From Humulus lupulus (taxonomy: Eukaryota > Streptophyta > Magnoliopsida > Rosales > Cannabaceae): a stretch of DNA of 64,000 nucleotides. The first letter of the stretch is position 1. Every line of letters starts with the position of its first letter. The DNA lies in NCBI RefSeq assembly GCF_963169125.1, contig NC_084799.1:104547143-104611142 (forward strand), in the 5' to 3' direction. Below, in pieces: positions 1 through 10,894 of the stretch. Below the pieces are notes generated by a model. That model did not search any database. It was not told the DNA's origin and worked only from the letters and a program-made list of their open reading frames with translations. Position numbers and translations under genes: made by a program.

Positions 1-1566
1 CTTCCTCCTCAGCGTTATATAGGTTGAAGACATTGGGAGTGGCCATATCTGCACACAAGTAAAAAAATGCAAAGGGTAAGATGAAGGCAGAGGAAAACTC
101 TTTATTCAACGAAAAAGAAGGTCACAAAGTTAATACCCGAGCTACAACTACTAGTCGCTATACTATTGACTCTATTAGTCACACACTCACTATCTGGCAC
201 GAAGAAGTCTGGCCCTAGATTTGGAGTATATGTAAAGTTTCCCTCCCCGTCAAACAAGTGACAGGGAATTGGAAAGCTATATAAAAGCAAATAATTTTAC
301 CGTTCTCATTAGAGGATTCCCCCAGGTTCACAACTGGCTCTTTGGCCTTTTGTTTCCCCTTGCCTTGGGGAGCAGAAGGCCTTTCTGCGGAAGGATTGCC
401 CGTGGGCTCCCTGATTGTAACCCCAATCGGCCTCCTTCGAGGAGGAGACTCAGGAGGTTGCTGCTCAGGAACCCCCTCGGCAGTGGCATCGGCTACCACG
501 AACCCTCTCGTTCCATGGTGAGGAGACAGGAGGTCAGACATCCTCAAGTTTTCATTAGTAACCAGGGACTTAACGCTTTTTTCTGCATCTGTCATCCTGG
601 CCAGCGTATTGGACCTCAACACCATGTCTGGTGTTGGGGTCGGACGTAACCATGGGCCTGAAAGACAATGTACAATTTGAGAAAAATGAAAGGAGTCTCC
701 TTGATTAAAAGTATCGACCAGTGAAAGACAGCACTTACCTCCTCGAGCGAAGGCCAGGTTGTTGCTGGTTATGTCCGGCGTAAGGAAGTACTCCTTATTG
801 TACTGCCCCACGTTGGATATGTGCATGGTGTCACTCAGGAACGTCCGGTTGGTCTCCTGGTGACAGAAGTGGAAGAAACTCATCCCATATTGTTGTGGGT
901 TGGATTTAAGGTCAAAAAGATAATTGACCTCGTGGGGAGAAGGTTCTGGCCATTTTTTAAGTTTGTACAGGATATATAGTACGGCCAGCATTCTATATCC
1001 GTTTGGAGTAATTTGTAAAGGGGCGACGTCAAAGTAATTCGCCACCCCTTGATAGAAAGGATGTAGAGGGAGGAAAGCCCCCGCCTCTATGTGATACCGA
1101 GACCAGGCGCTATATATACCTCTAGGGAGGTTAGCCCTTTGGTCTGCGACAGGAATTTTAATGGAAACCCCTGTGAGAGGGTACTTCCTAAAATAGTTAG
1201 CAACCATCCGAAGGATCACTACGCTGGTCGGGGAAATATACCACTCGACATCAGGCAGATTCTGATGGCGAGGGCGGGCTCTAATTGGATATTAGGGTCA
1301 GGAACAGGATTGTCTCGACCGCTGGTCGAGGGAACCCTAGCCTGCGAATCAGGCTGGGTAGGAAGATTTGGACTATCGTCGGAGTCAGGCCTTCTCTTGC
1401 CTGAGGATTTGGAATGAGCCATTTGAGGAGGAGGAGGACGAGGTCTGGAAGAGGATCGTGAGAAGGGAATCTCGTGGACTCGGTCGGCTGGTTGCTCTTC
1501 GCCTTCAAGCAGCTGGGCGAGAAGATCGTCGTCGATGGGCCATTCACCTCCCCACAAATCTGGCAT
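1..1566 (-). CDS. Antisense spliced gene of Tat-L, Transposase_28/gypsy-type transposon domain protein (partial, one frame break)
   Basis: Minus-strand gene read against its host element. Predicted structure: leader exon about 2140-1996, intron 1995-1573, exon 1572-739 (ATG at 1566-1564), intron 738-658 (81 nt, no stop in frame), exon 657-301, intron 300-49, then an exon running off the left edge. The N-terminus is acidic, then Ser/Pro-rich. From about 1260 to 760 the protein has the plant 'gypsy-type transposon' domain (PF04195-like), with motifs such as NLPDVEWYIS, AGAFLPLH and PNGYRMLA; the C-terminal part is Pro/Arg-rich. The frame changes between about 1292 and 1262: the upstream frame runs to a stop at 1219 while the domain continues in another frame, with no convincing intron between, so this copy is probably broken. 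Biochemical function is unknown. An alternative end is a short read-through exon with a stop at 102 and an AATAAA just beyond. Confidence 0.6.
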
Positions 1567-2164
1567 CAAGGTCTGCAAACAAAAGAATGGGGAGGTGAGG
1601 ATGAAGAATTTTTAAAGGCTTTTTTAGAATAACGCTGGTCGAGTATAAAAGCCAAGCTTTTATACAACAACATTCTAACAAAAAGCTAAATTTTTCTGCA
1701 CGAATAGTTTGAAAAACGGATCAAAGGGTGAAAGTAAAAAGTTTTTCAAAAAAGCTTTTTCAACTCCCCTTAGGGCAGGAAAAACCTATTTTCTAACTAG
1801 CCTAAAGATCGAAATGTTACTTCAATTTTACGTCCTAAAAGTATGATTCTGACTATTAAACTAACTCGTAACCCTTTTTAGCCTACAAGACATTCTACTC
1901 ACAGGCATCTCAAACCAGAAACAGATAAACTCAAACAGTTGACATACAGAAGCATGCATCATGAAAACTTGAAGCATAAGGATTCGAAAACTTACCAAGA
2001 AAATGATCGTGGAGATGGGAAAAAGGTCTTCAGAGATCACGAGACTCTCAGACTGAGTCTGGAAAATGCAAAAGAACGGTATCCGGAGAAGATTAAAGCT
2101 CTGGTTTTTAGGGTTTCTTGAGAAGACAATGGCGTGCGTAAAAAGAAAGGGAGATTTCGGAGGT

Positions 2165-2173
2165 ATTATATAA
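2165..2173 (-). promoter_or_regulatory. TATA box of the Tat-L antisense gene
   Basis: On the minus strand a TTATATAATA-like box lies about 30 nt ahead of a leader that ends in a good donor (TTG/GTAAGTTTT) at 1995. The homologous gene on the right has TATA, leader and intron in the same arrangement. Promoter activity is inferred. Confidence 0.5.
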
Positions 2174-2395
2174 GTTTGTCTGTGGCATTAAAAAGGTGTA
2201 ATCATCAGTTTCCCTTTTTTCGAAGTATGGGGAAGCGGAATGGCCGTCGAATTATTACTGGGGAACTGAAAAGTCATGATTAGACAGAAGTAGGTTGCTT
2301 TCTCCAAGAACACACGAAGGGTTCTGACACGTATGGTGGGGTTACCGAAGAGTCGTTCGCCAAAAGTTTATTTATTGCTCGTAAGAAATAAACTT

Positions 2396-2405
2396 GGGGG
2401 GAAAA
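2396..2405 (+). other. Polypurine tract of Tat-L
   Basis: GGGGGGAAAA directly abuts the TG of the LTR. Its context (AACTTGGGGGG) is nearly the same as beside the outer Tat LTR at 58763-58773 read on the minus strand. It would prime plus-strand DNA synthesis and marks the LTR at 2406 as a 3' LTR. Confidence 0.8.
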
Positions 2406-2999
2406 TGTTATCCAAAAATTAGCATTGATGATGTGGCAAGTGATCCCTAGACACGTGGCAGACACCTGGAGGAACTCTGCTAGTGCATCGATTAGAAGAT
2501 GTATTAGAAGCAGTAAGCAGTCCAGTCTTACCCGCGACCAGTCTGGTCGGTGGTTCTGCATGCAAAGTAACATTACTGTAAAGATCTTTGTAGATCCCGA
2601 ATTTAACTCACACAATCTCCTGAATATCCGATTATTTAGGAGAGAATATTGGCAACTAAATCATGTAATCCCCCTTGAGCCTATAAATAGCAAAAGATAG
2701 CTCAAGGAGAGGGGACTTTTGGCTTAGGAATTATTTGAGATTAGAGTAATTCTCCTTGGAATATTGTATTGTTCTTTAGAGGTTAGTGAAACTCATTGAA
2801 CCCTTGTTCTTTGATCACTCCTTTGATTCTTATATCAATAACAGTCTAAGTGGACGTAGGTTATTACCAGATCCTGGGGGCGAACCACTATAAAAATATC
2901 GCGTTCTTATTACTTTTTGTCATTACGTTCTTCTCAACACATTAATTCATATCAAGCATATTCTGACTCCGTGTTAGTTGACCAAAATATGGGTCAACA
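2406..2999 (+). repeat. 3' LTR of Tat-L
   Basis: A 594 bp LTR starting TGTTATCC and ending GTCAACA, so the ends form a short TGTT/AACA inverted pair. TATA box TATAAATA at 2682-2689, about 320 bp before the end, which puts the transcription start near 2715. A polypurine tract sits directly upstream. The 5' partner LTR is outside the window. Confidence 0.8.
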
Positions 3000-4557
3000 G
3001 TAGCATATGCCTTAAGATGGAAGGGTCCGGGACAGTTGTATAGTGCCAGGCAGATATCCAGGGAGTTGGCTAAGGATATGACTAGGGCAGGTATTGAGCT
3101 AGGGGGGGCCATTTAGCCAACATCACCCTGTAGTTTACTCTTTTGGAGAGGATTATGGAGAAGCAGTTGAGTGATCCACAATTGGGGAAGATCAGAGGGA
3201 ACGTCCTAGTTGGAGTTGCTAAGGACTACAGAGTGTCAGACATGGGCTTATTGAGATACAAGGATGAATCTCATACTACCCTTTATTCTCTACATCTAGG
3301 CACCATGAAGATGTACCAGGAACTGAAAGTGTTATATTGGTGGCCTGGGATAAAGAGGGATGTGAGTGAGTATGTGGCGAAGTGCCTGACTTGTCAGGAG
3401 GTCAAGGCAGAGCATCATAGACCAGTAGGGCTGTTACAGCCTCTGGATATCCCACAGTGGAAGTGGGAGGAAATCGCGATGGATTTTGTGGTTGGATTTC
3501 CTAGGACAGTGGGCCAGCACATTTCAGTTTGGGTCATCATGGATCAGTATACGAAATCAGCTCAATTTCTACCAGTGAGGATGAATTACACGGTTGACCA
3601 GTATACAGATCATTATGTGAGAGAGAAAGTTCACCTTCATGGGACCCCGAGGTCTATCGTGTCTGATAAGGACCCTATCTTTACTTCCAAGTTTTGGGGA
3701 AGTTTGAAGAGGGCGATGGGTACACAGCTGAAGTTCAGTACAACTTATCATCCTCCAAGTGATGGACAGTCTGAGAGGACTATTTAGATACTGGAGAACA
3801 TGATGAGAGCATGTGTATTGCACTTTGAAGGGTCCTGGAGTAAATATTTTCCCGTGATAGAGTTGTCCTATAATAACAGCTACCAATCGACTATTGGTGT
3901 GGCACCTTATGAGATGTTGTATGGTAGGAAGTGCAGATCGCTCATTGACTGGGATGAGAAGGGTGAGAGGAAATATTTGGGTCCTGAAGCAGTTCAGAGG
4001 ACCACTGAGGCTATTGAAAAGATTAGAGCTCGGATGCTTGCGTCTCAGAGTAGACAGAAGAGTTATTTAGACCCAAAGCAGAGGAACATGGAGTTCCAAG
4101 TGGGAGACTATGTCTTCCTTAAAGTTTCACCACTGAGAGTGGTGAAGAGATTTGGGAAGAAGGGCAAGCTGGGCCGTAGGTTTGTTGGACCATTTGAGAA
4201 CCTGGAAAGGATCGGTTAGGTGGCCTATAGGTTAGCCTTACCGCCTGCACTGTCTAGTGTGCACAACATATTTCATATTTCCATGCTGAGGAAGTATGTA
4301 TCAGATGGGACTCATGTATTGAGTTACGAGGAATTGGAACTGGAGACAGATTTGTCCTATGTGGAGCAACCAGTTCAGATTTTAGACAGGAAGGACATGG
4401 TCCTGAGGAACAAGACTATACCTTTAGTTAAGGTATTATGGAGGGAACATCAAGGTCAAGGAAGCAACTTGGGAGCTGGAGGCAGATTTGCAAAATCAGT
4501 ATCTCGAGTTGTTCAAGTAAAATTTCGAGGACAGAATTTCCGTTAGGGGGGGATAGT
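3000..4557 (+). pseudogene. Tekay-type gypsy pol tail: integrase and chromodomain remnant (T5)
   Basis: C-terminal part of a chromovirus polyprotein in three open pieces. 3143-3787 carries the H2C2 zinc region (CLTC is visible) and the integrase core with the catalytic Asp of MDFVVGFP, the Asp of SDKDPIF and the Glu of GQSERT. It ends at an in-frame stop after SERTI. 3800-4219 continues the integrase C-terminus (APYEMLYGRKC, VGDYVFLKVSP) to a stop. 4220-4546 holds the end of the polyprotein with the chromodomain-type stretch PVQILDRKD...LVKVLW. Compared with the T4 copy, about 48 bp (16 codons) are missing near 3265, just ahead of the H2C2 motif. Everything upstream is cut off by the Tat-L insertion at 3000. 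Non-functional. Confidence 0.9.
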
Positions 4558-5054
4558 TGTAATGTCCCGAATTTCCTAATAAGGCTTAGGGCCTTGATTA
4601 GGGGAGCCATGATGGTAAATTATGGAAATTATGTGATTATGTGATATATATATATATATATGTGTATCATTATGTGATTATGTGTGTTATATTGTAATAT
4701 GACTTGATATGCATGTTTAGGTATATTAAATATGCATGTGGGCCCATTTCTAATTAAAAGGGAAATTGTTGTAATTTGGCTCGTTATGGGTATATTTGGC
4801 ATATATGTGATACATGTGTGGAACCACATTATTATGTGGATATATTTGGGTTACTCAGCACGAGATGATCTTAGGGAGAAAGCTAGTGGGAAAGTCACAA
4901 CGAGACCCATATTTGACTCAGGGTGAGTCAAGGGGTATATTGGGTATTTAGCACATTATCGGGATAATGGGTAATGGGAATAAATATTTGATGATATATT
5001 GGGAGTTAATAAGATCAGGAGGGAATTCTTGGAATTTTGACTATATTACCCCGA

Positions 5055-5070
5055 GGGGGGGGGGGGGGGG
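5055..5070 (+). repeat. G16 homopolymer run
   Basis: Sixteen consecutive G inside the T5 LTR after CCCCGA. It could fold as a G-quadruplex or be a length artefact of assembly. A similar run of 15 G occurs at 10352-10366. Confidence 0.9.
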
Positions 5071-5529
5071 CAAATTTTGGGAACCCGAGCATTGGGATTT
5101 CCTTGAGGTTACTTAAGCTCAAAGTAACATGTCAGAAATAAAAAGAACGTTCAGTACGTTCTCTTTCTCTCTTGTTCGTTCATTTGACGTCGTTAGCATT
5201 TTTTAAGGAAACTCTAGTGTTAGGACTCGAATTCAAACAAGGTTACAGTCATAACGATTCTAAGAAAGATTATAAGATTATTAGCCAGAGGATTTAATTA
5301 GGAAACGACTCAATCAGGGTAATCCAAGTTTTAAGTTTTGAGTTTTCGAGTTTTTAAGCTTTGATTGGATTTTATGTTTTGATGAGTTTTTGAATGGCTT
5401 GGGTCTTGGGTTTTGATGGTTTTGGGCGATTGAGATGTTTGGGAACTTTGTTTTTGGGATTTGGATATGTTTGGGTAGGTTTTCGAAAGGTTTTTAAATG
5501 AAGAAAATGGCTGGGTTCGAGGTTGGGTC

Positions 5530-5710
5530 ATGGCCTTGTTCTTGGGCGCCGCGACCTATGTGAACCCAGAACAAGGAGGGTTCTGCTTAAGAGGTGTGTC
5601 GCGACCCTCAGGGGCAAGTCGTGGCCCGTGTCTCCTTTCCAGCCACGGGAGGCTGTCTGTCTAGGAGGCGCGCCGCGACCCCCCAAGGCCAGGTCGCGGC
5701 CCACCTGTGC
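5530..5710 (+). repeat. CG-rich dyad module in the T5 LTR
   Basis: A strongly CG-rich island in AT-rich surroundings, built from imperfect copies of a GTCGCGRCCC / GGCGCGCCGCGACC theme with dyad symmetry (GCGCGCCGCGACC at about 5668-5680). Open reading frames here are by-products of composition. The same module recurs in the other LTRs, at 28450-28670, 30150-30320, 34830-35030, 48950-49110 and 56690-56880. Confidence 0.7.
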
Positions 5711-6169
5711 ATTTTTGGCCAGGTTTGGTTGTTAGTCTTGGGAACTTAAACCTAAGGGCTTAGGATCGATCCTACTACCCAGTTTGGTAGGGTTCGATGT
5801 TCCAGAGGCTAGGACTCAATCCAGAAGCCTTTACTTACTAGTTTTTGACGGGATTATATTATAGTTGTGACTAGGTTATCGCTAGGGGATTCAGAATCAG
5901 GATCGTGCTCGAGGGTCGTTTATCGGTAACCTGTGCTTGGACCAAAGGTAAGAAAAATGCACCCAGTATGTGATGCATGTGATTATGGCATGGCCTGAAT
6001 GTTGAATATGGAATTTATCAGAGCTTGACTCTCTGTAAATGTGCATGATCATGATCATTATTATGCTTATGATTATTGAGTAAGCATGATGAATGCTTTG
6101 TAGCTAGATATTTGACATATGATATATGCCTGTTTCCATTATCTTATTGAGCAAGGCTTGAAATTTTAG

Positions 6170-6910
6170 TCAAGGATGGAAATAGCACACTGAGCGCTGG
6201 TCGTTATGGTTATGCTTAACCAGGAGCACATCATACGCTTGACCGAGCTATTGGTCAGGGAACACTCAGCGCCAGGCACGCTGGATCAACTCCAAAGCTT
6301 GTTATACAGAGGATAGGGGAATGGGGCAGGGGTGACTTATTAGTCCCATATCCTAGCATTGACTTATCAGTCAAGAGCGACAATAGCGCTGAGCGCTGGT
6401 CATTGTGGTTAGGCGAACCAGAAGAGTCAAGTACACTTACATAGAGGATAGGGCTAAGGGACCCAAGGTGACTTATTAGTCCCATATCCTAGCATTGACC
6501 TATTAGTCAAGAATGAACTTAGCACGTGGAGTGCTGGTCAGTGCCAGGTGCGCTTATACAGAGGATATGGCTAAGAGACCTGAGGTGACTTAATAGTCAC
6601 ATATCCTAGCATTGACTTATTAGTCAAGGACGACATTAGCATGGTGACTGTTGGTCTTAAGGAACTGACTTATTAGTCAAGGATGGTAATAACACATTGA
6701 ATGCTGGTCGTAAGGCATTGACTTATTAGTCAAGCAGGGCAATAGCACGCTAATTGTTGGTCCATATAATCTAGCCTAACCAGGAGTGCATCATATGCTT
6801 GACCGATCTATTGGTCGGAGACAAATTAGTGCTGAGTACGCTAGATCAGCTCCAAAGCTGGTTATACAAAGGGACATGGCAAAGAGCCCCAGGGTGACTT
6901 ATTAGTCCCA
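6170..6910 (+). repeat. Degenerate minisatellite, GACTTATTAGTC type, in the T5 LTR
   Basis: Irregular repeats of roughly 60-110 bp containing TGACTTATTAGTC or TTGACTTATTAGTCAAG together with AGCGCTGGTC and CCCATATCCTAGCATTGA. Each carries a GACT...AGTC dyad. It occupies the same LTR interval as the compact arrays of T3. Confidence 0.75.
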
Positions 6911-7434
6911 CATCCTAGGGCATTGAGCCAGAATGATTCCATAATCATTTATTTGTACCTGCAGGCATGCATGAGTAGGGGTATTACTGCAAGGCATGCT
7001 TATTATGATTTGGTAACATGTTATTAACTGATTATGAGCATGTTTAAGTTTTCTTGCTGAGCCTCGGCTCACTGGTGCTATGTGTTGCAGGTAAAGGGAA
7101 AAGAAAGCTGGACCATCCTTGAGTTGAAGAGCTTAGGTGACAATGTGTACATATGTGGCTACTCGACCACCACGGCTGATAGTTTAAAGAGGAACTAGGG
7201 TTAACCCTATTTTGCTGCTTAGGTCAGCAGGTTGTAACTTTTTATTGTAATTAACCTTTTAAATGTATTTTGGGATCCCATGTATATAGTAAACATTTGT
7301 ATCTTTGTCCAAAAAATTTAACCCTAAACCGTTAATCACATTTAGCTACACGATTATGGCCAATGACTCGCATGGAGAGTTTAGCACTATTTAAAATACA
7401 CAGTGTAGTGGTCCCTGGGTAGTAGGGCGTTACA

Positions 7435-7971
7435 CCAGGATGGGAATTTATGAAAATTATATGTTTATGCGATATATATGCGTGTAATTATGTGATAATG
7501 TGAGTTATAGGATAATATGACTAGATATGTATGTTTATGTATATTAAATATGCATATGGGCCCATTTCTTATTAGAAGGGAAATTTTCATAATTTGGCCC
7601 GTTATGAGTATATTTGGCATATATGTGATATATGTGTGAAACCAAATTATTATGTGGATACGTCTTGGTTTCTCGGCACGAGACGATCCCACGGAGTAAG
7701 TTAGCGGGAAATTCACAACGGGAACAGATACCCGACTCAGGGTGAGTCAAGGGGTATTTTGGATGTTTAGTACATTACCGGGTTATCGGGTAACGAGAAT
7801 GAATATTCAATGATATATTTAGTATTAGTGAGATTATGAGGGAATTCCGAGAGGTTTGACCATTTTTCCATCGGGGACGTTTTTGGTACCCCGAGTCCCG
7901 AGATTTGCTTAAGGTTACTTAGAGTCTATGTTACCCACACAAAACACCAAAAAACAGAGGAAAACGTTCAG

Positions 7972-8017
<46 letters not shown>

Positions 8018-9898
8018 CAAAGACTTTCTTAAAATTCCTTGGGAATTCTTGCGGTTTAAGGAGAATTGAGACTAGTTTAGGCTCGGGATTGCTTGGGGAA
8101 GGACTTACCATCAACTAGGGCAATAGAGGTAACAATTTCTAGCCATAAATCTCTGTGTTTTCTGGCTTTTAGTTAAGTTCTTGGATTTTTAGAAACTCAG
8201 TTCTGAGTTGGGAATTTGAAGGGGTTTTGGCCAAGCTTTTACTTGGGTTTTGATGGTTTTGAGCTATTGAATTGATTGGGACATTATTTTTGAGTTTTAG
8301 CTATGTTGGGATAGGTTTATGGAGGGATTTGGCTTGAGAACAACGAAGAAAAAATAGGGTTTTCATGTCGAGTCGTGACCTTGTTCTTGGTGCGCCGCGA
8401 CTCGCTTTAATGCTGGGAGAAGCAGGTGCCTTCAGGCCATTTGAGTCACGGTGCCTGCTAGGGCGCACCACAGTGCATGTTGAATCAAAGGAGAGCTTGG
8501 ACTCTCTGACTTGGGGTGGGCTGCGGCTCCATTGTTTTGAGCCACGACCCTTGAAGGATTTTGAGTCCCAGGAGGGTTTTTGAGTGTGGGAACTCAAACC
8601 TAAGGGTTTGGGATCGATCCTACTACCCGGTTTAGTAGAATTCAACTTCCCGAAGGCTAGGGCTCGGTCTAGAAGCCTTTATTCTCTCATTTTGAAGAGA
8701 TTCTCTATTGGTTGTGACTAAGTTATCACTAGGGGCTCAGAACCAGGGTCGTGCTTGAGGGTTGTTCTTAATACACTTTGCACTCGGACCTAAGGTATGA
8801 AAAATGCACCCAATACGTGATATATGTGATTAAGGATTGACCCGGTTGTTGATTATAACTATGATTAGGGCTCGACCCTTGAGAATGGACGTGATTTAGG
8901 TTATGCTCAAATACTTCGTGTCTGGATAATTGTTTAATGAATGCTTTCCTTGTTTTCATAGGTAGGGCTTGGCACCATTAAGGAACATGGTTATTACTGT
9001 GTTTATATTTGATTGGTTAAGATACCATGATTTATATGTATTTATACTTGTATTGTCTGAAGTATGCTTATCTGTATCTATATCTGATGATCTGGTTATC
9101 AGAATGCCTAATTAAAGCATTGACTTATTAGTAAAGAGTAGCAATAACGCGCTGCGCACTGGTCGAAAGGCTTAGGCCCAATCAAGGATGTAGTATTACG
9201 TTTGTCGACCCTATGTTCATTGAAAAACAAAGCGCTTGGCTAGCTCTATGTCTACTTACTCAAGGCTAAAGGCAAGGGCCCCAGGTGACTCTATGGTCAC
9301 ATAGCTAGGGCATAGGGCCTTGGGTTGACTCTATGTTCAACTATTCGGGGCAGTGGGGCCCAGAATGATCCAATGATCATTTATTTGTATTTGTATGCAT
9401 GGATGAGTAGGTTATTACTACTAGGCATGCTTGATATGTATTTGGAATCTGTATTTATTGTTCATGCACATGTTTTAGTTTTCTTGCTGAGCCTTGGCTC
9501 ACGAGTGCTATGTGGTGCAGGTAAGAGAAAAGAAAAGCTAGACCAGCCATGAGTTGGAGAGCTTCGGTGGCGGCGTGTCCATATGCGGCTGCTCATCCAC
9601 CATGGCCGAAGATATCTCAGAGGAACTAGGGTTGTATCCCTTATTTTACCGATTAGGCTGGCTGGTTGTAACTTTTAATTTGTATATACCCTTTTAAACA
9701 TGTATTTGTAATATTTTGGGATCCCATGTACGTATAAAACTTTCAAATGAAAAGTCAACGTTTCCTTTTACCAAAAGTTTTAACCATAACCCTTGACATT
9801 AACCTTGGTTACACGTTTATAACCAAATGACTTGATTAGCTTGTCTGACACTATTTAAAATACACAGTGTAACGATCCTGGATTAGGAGGACGTTACA
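7435..9898 (+). repeat. Tekay-type LTR, 5' tip missing (T6)
   Basis: Runs from what corresponds to about base 45 of a family-1 LTR (compare 55770 on) to the canonical end GGACGTTACA at 9898. It holds a TC microsatellite (7975-8014), the donor-like site near 8793, short dyad repeats near 9120-9400, and the acceptor-like TATGTGGTGCAG/GTAAGAG near 9510. The abrupt start against the T5 LTR end is most simply explained by T5 having inserted into this LTR; CCAGG would then be the right target duplication. Confidence 0.8.
7975..8014 (+). repeat. (TC)n microsatellite
   Basis: About 20 TC units in the leader part of the T6 LTR. The homologous spot in other family copies is (TC)n at 48550-48590 and 56300-56319, and (GA)n on the opposite strand at 35376-35402. 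Confidence 0.95.
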
Positions 9899-10894
9899 AG
9901 TGTCGTGTACAATATAGATTGTATAGGACTAAGGACATGATGAAAGACAAAACTTATAATAATCTTTGTTAAAATATAGAAGTTCATCATTCATCACTTG
10001 ATGGTCATTTGAGACATGACCTTAATCATGAAGTGAGTAATGTGTACTGTAGTATTATGACTTTTGACTTATCGTGTGCAGGCTATGAAAGAAAATGTGG
10101 ACCTAATTCCTGATATCTTGGAGTCATAGGAATATGGGTACCTGGAAACATACTACATAGATATGGAATCTACTCTTTCCTTTATTGGAAGTAGATTAAT
10201 TATCCCTTTCAATATTGATAGCAGTACTTGAACATAGAGAGAGGACAAAATTTTCATATGTATATGACTTACATAAATGTTCATTAGAGTATCATGGGCA
10301 GTAATGATAAATATGTAATTAGAGACGTTAACAGAGGATGGCCTAGCTCTAGGGGGGGGGGGGGGGTAATCTTCTGAGAGTGCAACTATAAATTTTTAGG
10401 AGACAAATTTTATAGTTAATAAATTAATTTATTAAGCCAAGAGTTAGTGTGATAATTAATTTATTAGAGCTTAGAACTACGGGCTCATTTATCCCTGAGC
10501 TAGCTTAATAACACAAACAAAGCATTTGGTGAATTAAAGAAATAATAAGAGTATTATTTCATAATAAAATAATAAACTATTATTCTTAATTAAAGAAATA
10601 ATAAATTATATTTTATTATTATTTATAAAATAATAAAATAGAGAAATAAAATATAGTAATATTTGATTAGAATTAATTATGTGAAAATTAATTATATATT
10701 ATTTATTTGATAAATAGAGTGGTATAATTAAAAGCCTGAGCTAGAATCATGTATTTTGGGAAACACATGTTGGGCGCCTACACAGTTCAATGGACTATGA
10801 TGGGCGGCCAAGCCCAGTCCAAAAGAGAGCTAGGTTTAACTCCTCTCTTTACTACCAAGATTTCTATAAATAGGACCTTATGTGAGGAGGCTTA
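9899..10894. other. Unclassified AT-rich LTR-like DNA, left part
   Basis: No coding region is supported. The segment has a G15 run (10352-10366), AT-rich stretches and, near its end, TTCTATAAATAGGACC (about 10862-10877), a TATA box typical of copia LTRs. The sequence resumes at 12002 after the inserted DNA element, with TTTCTCTCCC and related leader-like text. It is probably the LTR of an unrecognised retrotransposon; this is inference. Confidence 0.4.
10352..10366 (+). repeat. G15 homopolymer run
   Basis: Fifteen consecutive G (AGGG...GTAATC) inside AT-rich DNA. No function can be assigned. Confidence 0.9.

Larger units (their letters stand above)
1..2999 (+). mobile_element. Tat-lineage-like Ty3/gypsy element, 3' portion (Tat-L)
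   Basis: The 3' end of an LTR retrotransposon whose left part lies outside the window. Seen directly: an antisense gene (1-1566 coding, promoter near 2169), then a polypurine tract (2396-2405), then a 594 bp LTR bounded by TG/CA that ends at 2999. The sequence to the right (3000 on) is the interior of a Tekay-type pol gene, so this copy jumped into an older element; GTAGC directly after the LTR is the expected right-hand target duplication, and its partner is off-window. Known background: Tat-lineage elements (Ogre, Grande, RIRE2 and relatives) often carry an extra ORF between pol and the 3' LTR, sometimes antisense. Assigning this copy to Tat rests on that layout; its own pol is not visible. 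Confidence 0.7.
4558..7434 (+). repeat. 3' LTR of Tekay-type element T5
   Basis: A 2,877 bp LTR. It begins TGTAATGTCCC straight after a G-rich polypurine stretch (TAGGGGGGGATAG) and ends GGGCGTTACA, giving TGTAA/TTACA ends. Inside, in order: a TA microsatellite (4644-4662), a 16-G run (5055-5070), a CG-rich dyad segment (5530-5710), a donor-like GGTAAGAAAAATGCACCC near 5946, GACTTATTAGTC-type repeats (6340-6910), an acceptor-like TGTTGCAG/GTAAAGG near 7084, and a GGGATCCCATGTATATAG segment near 7271. Immediately right of 7434 another LTR of a related family continues from about its 45th base. Confidence 0.85.

Noticed and set aside
102..290. Small ORF as a separate minus-strand gene at the left edge
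   Set aside because: Its start lies inside a predicted intron of the antisense gene; at most it is an alternative terminal exon.
215..1219. A free-standing host gene of unknown function
   Set aside because: Position between element interior and polypurine tract plus LTR, and a homologue in the same layout at the other end of the window, make a retrotransposon-borne gene the better reading.
4629..4926. ORFs around the TA microsatellite in the T5 LTR
   Set aside because: LTR DNA repeated in several families with different stops; not coding.
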